A stretch of DNA of 64,000 nt from Ephydatia muelleri (lineage: Eukaryota; Porifera; Demospongiae; Spongillida; Spongillidae): NCBI GenBank assembly GCA_013339895.1, contig JABACO010000011.1, forward strand, positions 1,826,042-1,890,041. Direction: 5' to 3'. Below, piece by piece: positions 35,588-48,137 of the stretch; the stretch's first letter is position 1, and each line of letters starts with the position of its first letter. The position numbers and the translations under genes are program-made. The notes below the pieces were generated by a model. It was not told the DNA's origin. It made no database searches and saw only the letters and a program-made list of their open reading frames with translations.

Positions 35588-37829
35588 TTAATAATGCCTC
35601 ACATTGTGCACAATATTGATATAGGAAGGCCCTCCTCCACTGGGCTGTGGAGAGAGGGGAGGAGGAAGAGGGGGTAATATGGCATCCAATGATCACAGAA
35701 TCTATCCATACTGAAATCTTATTCTCGTTGACTGCTGTAAGGAAGGCCAGGATGGACTTCTCTGTAAACCCCTTCTCCTCACCACTTTGCTGCCGGATAA
35801 AAAGAGTTAAAACAAAACATCACCCTGTCACCAATGGGGCAACATACTATAGCATATTTTGCATCTCGATGCACAATTTCTACCACCATGCAATTGAAGT
35901 GCACACAATATTTTCATTAGTAAATAGGAAAACAAAAGTTTAACGTGTGAACATTTCATGAACGAAATTAATGTAATGCAAAAATACATGTATACGATAC
36001 ATGCATAACGGACCTCATATTTGTAATACTGGCCAGTCTTGGGATCATAGGCCAGAACCAGTGGAAGCTCCACTGGACTGTTGGGGAGACACCTAGGGTG
36101 AGGGGTGCCCAGCCCATACATGGGTGCTTACCTCATCTGAACAATCTTTTCCGTCACGTCTAAACTTTCTAGCTGATAAAACCAGAAATTCCTATTTACA
36201 TTTTGAAAAAGAAAATAAGACTTTCAAGCAAAGAAGGCAAACATAGATATTACACAGTGGCCATTAAACAGACATTAACACGATTCAACGTTACAGTGGT
36301 GTTACCACAGGCAATACAGCAACGTTACCCACAGTAATGTTACATCATGGTGTAACCACACATGCAACACAGCAACGTTACAGTGGTGTTACCACAGCCA
36401 ATGCAAGGCACCACAGTAATGTTACAGTGGTGTTAACACACATGATACACAAGGCACAACAGTAACGTTACGGTGGTGTTACACACATGTTACACAGGCA
36501 ACACAGTAACATTACAGTGGTGTTAACACACATTTACACTGGCAACACAGTAACGTTACGGTGGTGTGGTATAACATAGTCAATACAGCACATACTGGTT
36601 CTGTCTCCTACTATATGCTGCTTTCTTGACGGCCTCCACAGCCCTGCAATAGGAAGAGTGTCACAAGACCCAAGTGGTTTTAGTCATGGCTCACTTTCGC
36701 TGTGCAATGCCTCTCTCTGAGGCCTCATCACTCACACACACCAGCGCCATCATCTTCACTGTACAGGGGGTGGGGCAGAGGGGTGGGAGCAAGTAATACT
36801 ACAAGTTGATGCATGTCCGTTGTGCATCATGTGGTGTGTGTTTGTGTGCGTGTGCATGCGTGTAGGTGTGTACATAATGTGTGTATGTGTATGTGTGTTT
36901 GTGTGTGTGTGCAAGTGCAGATGCATGACACATGTGCACGCCCACGCTAAGGGTTAGTGGGACAAACACCCTTCTTTCCCCTTGATATCTAAACACTTAC
37001 TCCTCTCCTGAATGGCGAGATAATGTCCAAATGTGGATGCATTAACATGGTTGAAGGCAGGTAGTCTAGAAAGAAGGGAGGGAGAGGAGGAGGAGGAGAA
37101 GGAGAAAAGGTAAGGGAGGAGGGAGAGTGGGAGAGGAGGAGGGGAGGAGGGAGGGAAGGAGGGAAGGAGGAGGAAGGAAGGAAGAAGGGAAGGAGAGAGG
37201 GAAGGAGGAGGGAAGGAGGAGGGAAGGAGGAAGGGAAGGAGTGATAAAAAACATTCAAGAATATAAACGAACTTACTTCTCATTATTGATCCAGGTCAGA
37301 AGGGTGTGTCGAGAAAGGGCATCTTTGCGGAGAGAACAACATTATGATTACCTCCTGCAAGCCCCACCCATCATGATGTATGGTGACATCATGTAGCCCA
37401 CCCAACATGATGTGGTGACCTCATCACTGCCCCGCCCACCTTGGAACTTGTATTCTGTGTTGTCCTTGGGAGCCACTATCCCGGGAAGTGATGGTAGGTG
37501 TCGGCCCTTTGGTAATGCAGGGGGAGGGGCATGCCGTCATGCAGGGGGAGGGGCTGGTGTGAACTGATACCTTCAGAATATCTGGATCTGTTGTGTATAC
37601 AAACTTGGCTACAAGCAATCTGTCTATTGCCACTTCCGTGAAGATAGCCTGCAAGCAGCAAAGGTAGTAAATTGTTCCAAGACCTTATCAGAACAGCAAC
37701 ACTACAGCAGCAGTGCCTACCTGCCAGGTTTGGTCCACTGCTGTGTCATGTATTAGCACAAACACAACTGGATGCACTTTCTGGACATCTGCCAAATCTG
37801 CTGAGGTGTTCACCAAAGTCACCTCTGGA
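35588..37829 (-). CDS. TMX3-like protein, C-terminal thioredoxin-like part only
   Basis: Minus-strand exons that join in phase: 37829-37721 (ending VHPVVFVLIHDTAVDQTWQ), 37648-37571 (AIFTEVAIDRLLVAKFVYTT), 37506-37440 (LPGIVAPKDNTEYKFQ), 37322-37277 (DALSRHTLLTWINNE), 37065-37001 (LPAFNHVNASTFGHYLAIQE), 36758-36695 (MKMMALVCVSDEASERGIAQ), 36643-36596, probably about 36169-36131, 36077-36012 (PVELPLVLAYDPKTGQYYKY), about 35785 to 35706 (SGEEKGFTEKSILAFLTAV) and a possible end at 35588. Order and motifs follow the inner thioredoxin-like domains of TMX3, an ER disulfide-isomerase-type membrane protein. The N-terminal catalytic domain with its Cys-x-x-Cys, and a clear membrane segment, were not found in the window. 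It is a partial gene: either a truncated duplicate or one with remote 5' exons. Confidence 0.5.
36290..36577. repeat. Imperfect tandem repeat, about 50-60 bp unit
   Basis: About six units sharing CAGTAACGTTACAGTGGTGT and ACACACAT blocks, inside an intron of the TMX3-like gene. Strongly diverged between units. Confidence 0.8.
37065..37243. repeat. Polypurine tract GGAGG/GGAAG
   Basis: About 180 bp of nearly pure purine on the plus strand, in an intron of the TMX3-like gene and overlapping the edge of one exon. It could adopt triplex DNA. Open frames across it are artefacts of low complexity. Confidence 0.9.
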
Positions 37830-38927
37830 CTGAAGGACGAAGAAGAAATTTCTCGAAGGGCAGTGTGGGAGAGTGTGAGTGGTGTGGGTGGTGTGGGTGG
37901 TGTGGGAGAGTGGGTGGTGTGGGTGGTGTGGGAGAGTGAGGTGAACAGAGAGAGAGGAGTGGTCTCTCTACTGACAGGGAGGTGGGTGCCAACATGGCCG
38001 GATAGTATCAGTTTCACTAGCTATAGGACAACTCTTTGGTATACACTTTCTGAAACATATGCTTTCTCAGGATGTGCGATACAGTTTCCTATGAAAATGA
38101 AGAGTTGCATCACATGGACAAGATCTTATAAACAGAAAGAAAATATTGACAAGAAAATGTTCTTTGAACGCCTTTACATTTTTGTAATTAAAAAACGTGT
38201 CTAAATGTATACATGTTTGTTTTTGTAATTTTTTTCATGAATCTTACATATCAAGTTAAGCGCTGAAGTTACGGACTATATATCGGTAGTAAGTTCCGCG
38301 CGACTCATGGCTGAAGACCTAGTGCATTTAGCAATAATAGAATCTGTTAAAGATCACGATTCCGCTGCAGTGTTTGGACTAAGACTTCCTAATAAGCTAC
38401 TCTACAAATGGTATGAGGAAGGAAAGTGCGATGGATGCAAACTGATCAAAGAACTGAACAGGAGCATTGTAGGCAACTGTGTGGCTATTCGAGAAGACAG
38501 TGAACGAATGAACAAACTTCTGACGAACCGATGCAGAAAATTGTAAGCCAGTGCAAGTCTGCAAAAGGTAGAAAAAAGCTAGCAATTATGGATGGTAGTA
38601 CACTTGTCAAAGTTTTGCACGGAGAATACCAAGGAAACTTTAACCAAGGAAACTTCGATGATCGTGAAGAATTTGAAGAGATATCTTTGAAGTGTGATGG
38701 ATTAGAAAAGGAAATCGCCTCGCTTTATAAAGAAATAGCGCGTATGACATATGAACACCAATGCATGAACTTTCTCCAAGACACGCGAGGAGAAAACTCC
38801 TTGAGTTTAAGGAGAATGCAGAAGTTGCACTCTGGTTTGCGGAAAGTTACGGACTTGCTCCAACAATGCTGCAATTGGAAACATTAACAAGCCATCGCGC
38901 AGTGCAGGTGGATCTACGCACGAAGCC

Positions 38928-38947
38928 CCCCCCCCCCCCCCCCCCCC
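38928..38947. repeat. Poly-C run
   Basis: About 20 consecutive C inside the transposase-like gene, between two exon-like blocks; it reads as Pro in one frame. Confidence 0.95.
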
Positions 38948-39714
38948 GCAATACCCATTCCTGATGATCCAGCTCCCGATGAGAAGAATAAGCTCTTGCA
39001 GGTGAATCGCACTCTCACAAACACACATATATGCACCAGTGCATGTACAATAATATACCGGTACATGTAACTCATAGTCTGGGAACGAGACAAATATTCA
39101 CAGAATGATGGATGCAACACCATACATTTGTTCTTCCCAGTCATCTAAAGAAATAAATAAAACCATCTCATATAAGACAAACTGGACTATTCACTATTAA
39201 AATGGCTAGTCATACCATTTATGACAGCTAGTTTATAGACAATGAGATTATAGACAGGTTCATGAACTTTGGTGGTTTTTGCAATTCTCCTTCTGTATAC
39301 TAAAGGCATATATTAAACATGTACATATATATATCTATGCAATGAGGAAAATGGGCTGGGGAGTGTGAAGGGCTAAAAGAGGGAAAAAATACTATCCACA
39401 TGTAGTTTCTAAATACAGCTCTGCTAGTCCAGCCTGTCAAAAATGATTAAAGCTTTACTGATCCTAAAAGGACTTGTACTAAATGTTTCTGTTGAAGTAA
39501 AAACACATGCACAGTGTAAGTTCCTTCAGTACACCAGAGCGTACAATTGCACCTCTGGGATGACAGTCCTAACCAAGACTGATGACACAAAGTAAAAGTT
39601 TCATTGTAGCTGTACATATACACTATAAACACACGTTTCCCACGTGTTTATGCTGAAACATGTGTTTATGCATTCCTTTGTTGGGTTGCTAATTTATGAT
39701 TGTCATTACCCAAT

Positions 39715-39802
39715 ACATGATAAACTGTGCGTGGTGTGTGCATGTGTGTGTTGTGTGTGCATGTGTGTGTGTATGTGTGTGTGTATGTGTGTAAGTGTGT
39801 GT
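39715..39802. repeat. GT-rich tract
   Basis: Imperfect TGTG/CATG repeats in the long intron of the transposase-like gene. Confidence 0.85.
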
Positions 39803-42127
39803 ATCCTAACATTGTTTCACATCTGACAATGGATTCCTTTTTTGGGCTGCTAAATTATCATTGTGACTACCCAACTACCCAGTAGTTATGATAGCTATAT
39901 CATAAACAAACCTACAATGAGTAATGTTAATGTATTATACATGTACAGAAGCCATATGAACAAAAGCCATAGGCATGTACAAACATTTCCAATACATGTA
40001 ATCATTTTTGACCATGTACATGTCAGTGCATTTTTTTTTGCAGGTGTTGTACTTAATGGACAAGTTCAATGCCAGTGACAATTCTACCATGAGCTATCCA
40101 CCATTCTTCCTTCAACACCACGGTCATACAAGATAAGAAAAGTTCGTACTGAGATGAATGTACACCTAAGAAGAAAGATTCACAGAGTACCAGAACCACA
40201 CAATGGAGTATACTGCAGTGTGAATGAAACGTTGAGTGACACAATTGAAGAACTTGTAAGTACGTGTACAATAACATAAGTTTACCCCAATAAATTTTGT
40301 ATACGCATCAGGTGGCACCCATCCAGAATTGATTGAGGATGTCGTCAGAGTGAAACTCAGTGGTGATGGGGCAAACTTTAGCAGATGCTCAAGCTGTTTT
40401 CTGCTTTCGTTTTCACTACTGAACCTTCAAAAGCGTGTTCTGTCACCAAGAGGTCATTTATACATACATGTACATGCACATAAGAGATGCTATTACATGT
40501 ACAACTAAACTTCTTCAACAGATAATCATACGCTGGCTGTGGTTAAGATGCCTGAATCATATCAACTGCTATCTGAAACACTTCATCCACTACTGGATGG
40601 AATTCAGGCACTCATGGCATCCAAATGTATTGAAGTTAGTGGGAAAGTATACAAACTGGAGTTCTACTTGGGAGGGGATCTAAAGGTACATGTGCCTGTA
40701 GCCCAGTTCACTTATAATTTAAATGTATGTATAAATCTTGTGTCTTCAAGTTCCTTCTAATGTTTATGGGACTGGGCCAGGCCAATTCTACATATGCCTG
40801 CATATGGTGCATAATACCAGCCAGTGATCGGTTAGTTAATCTGTCATTCCTACATTGAAAAAGTACATGTACATGTACATGTATACATATATATTCCATA
40901 GTCGGGATACTTCAAAGGTGCACCAGGCACGGTCCATTGAAGACATAAAACAGTGTGCCTCTACACATACACAGTCAAGTTCAAACACTAAGGAGTCTTA
41001 TGGAGAGAAGTACCAACCTCTCTTACCTGTTGAACTTGACCATGTAGTGCCTGATGAGCTCCATCTATTGCTCCGGATTATTGATGTGCTCCTAGAGAAC
41101 ATTATCAATCAAGCCGTAGAAAGTGACATCAAAGTTTGCAGGAAACAAGCAGACCCACTACAAGGTGCTATTTTGAAGAAACTCATGTCCAAAATTCAAT
41201 CTAGTGGTGTATCATTTTCTATTTGGAGAAAAAAAGAATCTCAAGCACTTGATTGGACATCTCTGGGTGGCAGTGACAAGAAAAAAGTACTTGCAAAGTT
41301 ACCACAATACTTCCAGATATTTTGCCTTCTACATGTTGCAAAACAATAGCAAAACTATGGAAGGTACATGCATGTATTGTGCATCAAAATGCAAATTCAT
41401 ACGTTACTTCATAAAGGATTTTGAGGATCTGTATTCATCAATAGGAAGCTGGATGCCTGATGCTGATGAGGTAGAAAGAAAGGTGGGATGCTACTAAAAA
41501 AATACATGTATTTGTATTACACCACTGATATTTATACCTTTGCTATAGGCTGGATATCTTCTTTTATCTCCCTTTCCAAATTTGCACAAGGATATCAAAA
41601 AAGCAATGTAACTCCATACATGCATGTTATGGCAGTCCATGTGCCACAAATGATAAGGCGGCATGGTAACATAAAACAATTCAGTTGCCAAGGTGAGAAT
41701 ATAGCATTACCATATGATAATACATCTCATAATTTCACAGGTGTTGAGAAGTTAAATGACGTTGCTAAGCACAGTTACTTCAGTTCCTGCAAATGGGACC
41801 CCACTGAGGAGATCATGCTAACTGAGCAAAGAATATCAGCAAATTCTCTACTTAGCCGAAAGAGAAGGATGTATACGAAGAACGACACTGCCTACTGGAG
41901 TGAAGGAATCAAGTTGTGTAGAAAGAAGCAGCGAAAACACTAAGGTAAAACAATTTCAATTAACTGAGTCACAAAGTCATCTCCCCCGCCCTCCCCCCTT
42001 CCCACTCTGTCATTCATACAGTGTACCTAGATGAAGTCGCCAAGATATCGTATCATATACCAGTACGAGTACTGTATAAGGTGTTTATAAATGTGTGTAT
42101 TTTATTTCCAAAGATGCACTCTTATAT

Positions 42128-43722
42128 ATGGGTCAGTTTCCGAGAAAATGAAAAGTGGCTATATATATATGGAACGTTCTATACGAAAATGGGTCTTGTG
42201 GATTTCATTTTATAACATAAAATTTAAATCGATATATCTTCCGTAATATTAACGCTATCGGGTTCCTATTTTTAACACAACATATCACACCATTACTATA
42301 TGTGAAAATCAATTTTGGTGTCTTACACATGCGGGATACCGACGGATCAAGGTCCGATACCCCGTAGGGTTCAAAACGGCCACATCTTCAGGTAGGAGTG
42401 TCCAAATCGGTTCAAAATAGGTACCTATGTAGAAGGGTCCTACCACTATTGATTTTTTTCTGTTCGTTAATTTTTGCTTTATTCGTTGTGGAGATACAAG
42501 TGTGCAAAGAAATTGCATATTTCCCGGGCGTTACGCGCCATTAACGTATTACGAGGACGTCCTCGAAGCCAGTCGTAATATGTTCATGGCGCGTAACGCC
42601 CGGGAAATATGCAATTTCTTTGCACACTTGTATCTCCATAACGGATAAAGCAAAAATTAACGAACAGAACAAATCAATAGCAGTAGGACCCTTCTACATA
42701 GGTACCTCTTTTGAACCGATTTGGACACTCCTACCTGAAGATGTGGCCGTTTTGAACCCTACGGGGTATCGGACCTTGTAACGTCGGTACCCCGCATGTG
42801 TAAGACACCAAAATGGATTTTCACACATAGTAATGGTGTGATATGTTGTGTTAAAAATAGGAACCCGATAGCGTTAATATTACGGAAGATATATCGATTT
42901 AAATTTTATGTTATAAAATGAAATCCACAAGACCCATTTTCGTATAGAACGTTCCATATATAAAGTTATAAAAATGCTTCACGTTTGAATCGCTAAAACT
43001 CCGTAACGGTTTAAGCGATCAACTTCCTATTTCGAACACTTCGTGCCACACCGCTTCTCTCTACGAAAATACATTTTGGTGTCTTACCCTTGCTCCTTGC
43101 CGACGTTACAAGGCACAGTACCCCGAGGGGTTCAAAATCCAGGTAGCTCCCTGCAGGAATGTCCAAATCACTTCAAAATCGATATGCACGTAAAAGAGTC
43201 CTGTCACTATTGATTTCTGCAGATCGTTGATTTTTACCTCTTCCGTTATGGAGATACAGCAATGCAAAGCAAGTCCACGTTTCCCGCTCGAATCGCGCCT
43301 TTCTCAGTCTTGAACCGCTTCCATTCTCCCGAGTGGGACTGAGAAAGGCGCGATTCGAGCGGGAAACGTGGACTTCACTTTGCATTGCTGTATCTCCATA
43401 ACGGAAGAGGTAAAAATCAACGATCTGCAGAAATAAACAGTGACAGGACTCCTTTACGTGCATATCGATTTTGAAGTGATTTGAACATTCCTGCAGGGAG
43501 CTACCGGGATTTTGAACCCCTCGGGGTACTGTGCCTTGTAACGTCGGCAAGGAGCAAGGGTAAGACACCAAAATCGATTTTCGTAGAGAGAAGTGGTGTG
43601 GCAATAGGAAGTTGATAGCTTAAACCTTTACGGAGTTTTAGCGATTCAAACGTGAAGCATTTTTATAACTTTTTATATATATAGCCACTTTTCATTTTCT
43701 CGGAAACTGACCCATATATGGG
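42128..43722. repeat. Palindrome P2, interrupted by palindrome P1
   Basis: The outermost 40 bp (GGGTCAGTTTCCGAGAAAAT then GAAAAGTGGC) at 42128-42167 pair with 43675-43722. The left arm resumes at 42963 and runs to 43320, and the right arm runs from 43341. The centre at about 43320-43340 contains CTTGAACCGC. The arms are near-complementary over about 380 bp. P1 lies inside the left arm, so P2 existed first. No credible coding sequence. Confidence 0.88.
42168..42962. repeat. Palindrome P1, arms about 375 bp
   Basis: Left arm 42168-42540 and right arm 42586-42962 are nearly perfect inverse complements around a roughly 45-bp centre. Blocks along the arm (GTGTCTTAC, TACCCCG, GGGTTCAAAA, CACTATTGATTT, GGAGATACA) also occur in the same order in P2 and P4, so P1 is a diverged relative of them. 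It is inserted in the left arm of P2. Confidence 0.9.
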
Positions 43723-43977
43723 ACAGTTTCCGCGAAAATTGCCCCACGGTTCAAATGTTATTAAAATGCATCGCGTTTGAATTGCTATAACTTCCCAACG
43801 GATAACGCTATCGACTTCCTATTTTCGACACTTCATACTGCACCATTTCACTATGAAGTGTCGCAAATAGGTAGTCGATAGCGTTATCCGTTGGGAAGTT
43901 ATAGCGATTCAAACGCGATGCATTTTTATAACATTTTAACCGTGGGGCAATTTTCGCGGAAACTGTCCCATATTATA
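43715..43977. repeat. Palindrome P3, arms about 125 bp
   Basis: Ends GGGACAGTTTCCGCGAAAAT; left arm about 43715-43840, right arm about 43853-43973. The terminal motif differs from that of P2 at only two positions (GGGTCAGTTTCCGAGAAAAT), so the two palindrome types share a terminus. It overlaps the P2 end at the shared TATATGGG. Confidence 0.9.
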
Positions 43978-44718
43978 TAAAAAGTTATAAAAATGCTTCA
44001 CGTTTGAATCGCTAAAACTCCGTAACGGTTTAAGCTATCAACTTTCTATTTCGAACACTTCTTGCCACACCACTTCTCTCTACGAAAATCGATTTTAGTG
44101 TCTTACCCTTGCTCCTTGCCGACGTTACAAGGCACAGTACCCCGAGGGGTTCAAAATCCAGGTAGCTTACTGCAGGAATGTTCAAATCACTTCAAAATCG
44201 ATATGCACGTAATAAAAGGAGTCTGTCACTATTGATTTCTGCAGATTGTTGATTTTTAACTTATCCGTTATGGAGATACAGCAATGCAAAGTAAAGTCCA
44301 CGTTTCCCGCTCGAATCGCGCCTTTCTCAGTCCCACTCGGGAGAATGGAAGCGGTTCAAGGACTGCGATTCGAGCGGGAAACGTGGACTTACTTTGCATT
44401 GCTGTATCTCCATAACGGAAGAGGTAAAAATCAACGATCTGCAGAAATCAATAGTGACAGGACTCCTTTACGTGCATATCGATTTTGAAGTGATTTGGAC
44501 ATTCCTGCAGGGAGCTACCTGGATTTTGAACCCCTCGGGGTACTGTGCCTTGTAACGTCGGCAAGGAGCAAGGGTAAGACACCAAAATATTTTTTCGTAG
44601 AGAGAAGTGGTGTGGCACGAAGTGTTCGAAATAGGAAGTTGATTGCTTAAACCGTTATGGAGTTTTAGCGAAGCATTTTTATACCTTTTTTTATATATAG
44701 CCGCTTTTCATTTTCTCG
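43978..44718. repeat. Palindrome P4 (second copy of P2 type)
   Basis: Arms about 43978-44325 and 44360-44700, highly similar to P2 but without the outer 40 bp on the left, which were lost at the junction with P3, while the right end is complete. Confidence 0.88.
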
Positions 44719-44727
44719 GAAACTGAC

Positions 44728-44992
44728 CCATATATGGGACAGTTTCCGCGAAAATTGCCACACGGTTAAAATGTTATAAAAATGCATCGCGTTTGAATCG
44801 CTATAACCTCCCAACGGATAACGCTATCGACTTCCTATGTTCAACACTTCATAGTGAAATGGTGTAGTATGAAGTGTTGAAAATAGGAAGTCGATAGCGT
44901 TATCCGTTGGGAAGTTATAGCGATTTAAACGCGATGCATTTTTATAACATTTTAACCGTGGGGCAATTTTCGCGGAAACTGTCCCAAATATA
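44728..44992. repeat. Palindrome P5 (second copy of P3 type)
   Basis: Same structure as P3, ending GGACAGTTTCCGCGAAAAT at both sides. P2-P3 and P4-P5 therefore form a tandem dimer of two linked palindromes. Confidence 0.9.
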
Positions 44993-45059
44993 TATAGCGT
45001 ACTAACGTGCATTGTATGGAGAAGGCCAACAGTACGTATATACCGTACAGTATACGTAC

Positions 45060-45240
45060 TAAGCCCCTCCTCCACCCCACCACAAAAAATGGCTCGTGTT
45101 TGAACGAACGTATTGCTGCTGCGCGCCGTTCTTCAAAATCTTGTTAGAGCACCTTTCATTGTTGAAACAGGTACGCGCTAGTGTTGACTGCACGCATGCT
45201 TAAACACGAGCCGATTTTTTTTTTAAGTTACAACACGGAG
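45060..45240. repeat. Small inverted repeat, GGCTCGTGTTT family
   Basis: GGCTCGTGTTTGAACG-like sequence at about 45091 and its complement near 45205 (TTAAACACGAGCC) enclose about 110 bp. A related piece (CCCCCTCCTCAGCCCC then GGCTCGTGTTTAAGCG) lies at about 1118-1170 in LOXL copy A intron 1. Probably a small MITE. Confidence 0.6.
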
Positions 45241-46320
45241 TGGATACAAACCGAACACAAATGCAAGGAAACTATACAAAATGTATATGCGCAAGCTACA
45301 CATCATTCAAACAATGAGAACATCACCAAAAACTGGTTCCTTACCGCTTGTACGTAGACATCAGGCGATGACCCACTTTTATGAAACGGCTTCGTGTTTA
45401 GATGTTTCCAGAATACTTAGCGCTTGACTTTTTCAGCCCAGAGAACATGGTATCGTATCAATCCTCTTTGTCTTAAACATTGGTACAAGCTAGGCACAGT
45501 TTTTGAATACATTAAAATTAAAATCTGGTTTTCACCTCCTTTACGCAATACTGTAGAAGATACGTCGACCCAATGCAACAAGTGTCTTCTTTTGGATAAC
45601 CACGCGTTCAACAAACAGGCCCGGAGAGCGAGATCGTCACTGGGTTTGAATGAATCCTTAAACTTTTTTCCATTGGACGCATGCAGCTTTTCCTCTTCAG
45701 AGGGAAATCTATGGCACACCCATCTCCGTTTTCGTCAAAGTTGGCATGCCATCTATCAACAAAATAGTCAGTGCTGAATTCAGTAAGGTTGTATTCCTTG
45801 TAACCTCTGCCACATCGACACCTTTTCCATCAAAAAGTACGCGAAACACATCCAGCTGGATTAATCGACAGAACTGCAAGTGACAAGGCATGTGTAAAAC
45901 CGAGGGGTGGGTGCAGTAAATCCCTGATGTTATAGGAGATAAGTAATGGTGTGCTTCTTGTATAAATATAACATCTGTAGCAAATACAATGCCTGAAAAC
46001 CATTAGTGTTACTGACAGATGTTGCCATTGACTTTCAGATGATAAATATAAATATATGTTACATAAAATGTCATTTAATGTCATTGTTAGTTTAAATACA
46101 TACAGCACCTAGAAAGGATGGCTATATAGCTCCGCAAGAACTGGACAGGTTGAAGTAACAGCAATTCATGATGCCAGTTGGTTGAATGCAGCCATTGCTT
46201 CGATCACCTTCAAGCTCATAGAACTTGATGTCATTGTTACTCTGTTTCTGTCACTGTGTAATCTGAACAAAACAATGTTTGCAATGTTCCCACTTCATAA
46301 GCTGAGACATACTGTGTGTG

Positions 46321-46390
<70 letters not shown>

Positions 46391-48019
46391 TATACTTGCC
46401 CTTAGATCCTATCTTAATTCGGATGTTTATACAAAGACAAAGGCCCAATGTCATGAATTTTGTTGTATGGCAAGACCTGTACACTTATGTGCTGTGATAG
46501 AAGGTCTATAGGTCTGAGGGAATACAATATATAATGTCATGCACAAGTATAGGGAGAAGGCCAACAGTATAGGGATTAGACAGTATATAATTGCTGTCCC
46601 ATGGAAGGTCATATTAATATGGGTAAAAGAATCAGTAAACTCTGAACTTTTACCCTTATTCAATGAGTTGCAAACAATATTTGCCCAAGGCCCTGCATGC
46701 AACTTTTGGCAAATGTTGTTCTGTACCTCACTACATGTAGTGGTTTTAGTGGTTAAAAGAAACCAAAAAAGTACACAACCACAAACCAACTGACACTACA
46801 CACATGCACACACTTGTACCATCACACTACACACATGCACACACTTGTACCATCACACTACACACATGCACACACTTGTACCATCACACTACAACACATG
46901 CACACACTCATACCACTTCCTATACACATGTACACTCCTCCCACCTACACACTACACACCCTCCTCCCACCTATCACACCCCTCCCAACTACAAACTACA
47001 CACTCTCCTCCCACTTATAATACCCTCCCAACTACACATTACACACCCCTCCTCCCGCCTATCATTTCCCCTCCCCCCTCCCACTTGCATACATATACCA
47101 TCACACGCCTTCCAGTTCCATCCCACTAACACATTTGTACTGTCACCACTCCCCTTTACCTTGCCACGCCATCACACACATGATGGCTCGGTAACACTGC
47201 CCCTCTACAGGTACCCCATTAGACAAAGTTAGTATTAGTGCATACATACCAGCTGCCACCACTACAGATAGCGAACGGTAACTCAAACCGGGCGCTACAG
47301 AAGAGAATTAGCCAAGGCCTATGCGACAAGTGCGCGCTATATTGAGCCCCAAAAACGATATAGAATGAGGTGAATACCAAAGCAAATGTACTGTGCACAA
47401 AAAAGTTACGCGCTAACCTCTTTCTTACGTCCTCCGATCCTATATGACAGTCGAGCGTGTCTTGATGGCTTCGAATTCGTTCCATAGCTTCGTCCATGGT
47501 ATCTCGTCCGTTTCAGGAGTGATCGAACCGATCGGTGTACACCATCTGATAGCCAAATACTCCACAAAACACATTAAAACTATTTAAAAATTAATCACGG
47601 CCATAACGTATTCAATAACGTAACGTGGACTCGACACTCATCTTTTAACTAACTGCGTTTATAGCTTGCGCGCTAAACTTCATATCCATTAAAAGTTGAC
47701 ATAAGTTACAATAATTGTAACTGCATCCATGATGACGCAATGTATGGTGTATTCGTTTATGAATAAATTATGCGCGGTATTATGATTAAATTATGCGCGG
47801 TATAAATTAATTTTTTCTCTTGATTTTAGTACACGAATGGTTCATGGTACAAATTCACAATCTAACCGATTTATCGGAAATTACAAACTTGTTTAGAATT
47901 CAATTTGAAAAAAAAAGCAAGATGACCGCCTATGTATGGGCGATTTCTGGATATGTCATTAATAGTGGCTCTGATGCATGCATCATACATGATGCATGTT
48001 TTGAAAACTGACGATTTCA

Positions 48020-48062
<43 letters not shown>

Positions 48063-48137
48063 TGTGTGTGTGTGGGGGGGAACCCAATGTGACGTAATTT
48101 AATTGTGTTTGGAGAGTCCATGACGTATTCGCGCCTT
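45241..48137. other. Stretch without recognised gene; one possible coding island
   Basis: At 45417-45890 several frames on both strands are open for 100 codons or more; on the minus strand one reads EFSTDYFVDRWHANFDENGD, which looks protein-like, but I recognise no family. A GT microsatellite lies at 46315-46389. A 31-bp repeat (ACACACATGCACACACTTGT core, about 3.5 copies) lies at 46797-46905. A minus frame from 47497 starts MDEAMERIRSHQ and could be a first exon, with a GTAAGA donor after about 23 codons. A GT tract lies at 48028-48073. Confidence 0.4.

Larger units (their letters stand above)
38307..41943 (+). pseudogene. Multi-exon transposase-like gene of an unnamed RNase-H-like family
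   Basis: Exon-like blocks in order: 38307-38546 and 38531-38887 (start MAEDLVHLAIIES, a coiled segment, then KLLEFKENAEVALWFAESYG), 38949-39000, 40045-40258 (VLYLMDKFNASDN), about 40311-40450 (VRVKLSGDGANFSRCSSCFL), 40523-40685 (HTLAVVKMPESYQLLSETLH; ends EFYLGGDLK), 40748-40832 (QANSTYACIWCIIPASDR), 40895-41349 (DELHLLLRIIDVLLENIIN), 41376-41481, 41550-41692 (VTPYMHVMAVHVPQMIRRHG) and 41742-41943 (GVEKLNDVAKHSYF). I know this block order from uncharacterised proteins in sponges and cnidarians. The S-G-D-G, G-G-D-L-K and D-E-L-H motifs could supply acidic catalytic residues (inference). Frame breaks near 38545, at about 40081 and near 41340 suggest a pseudogene. Position of some splice sites is approximate. 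Confidence 0.5.

Noticed and set aside
36954-37283. Ser/Pro/Leu-rich minus-strand protein
   Set aside because: Translation of the polypurine tract, except for the short TMX3-like exon that uses a different splice frame.
43173-44488. Proteins of 80-143 codons in the palindromes
   Set aside because: The frames cross the palindrome centres, so each reads both arms; this openness follows from the symmetry and AT content.
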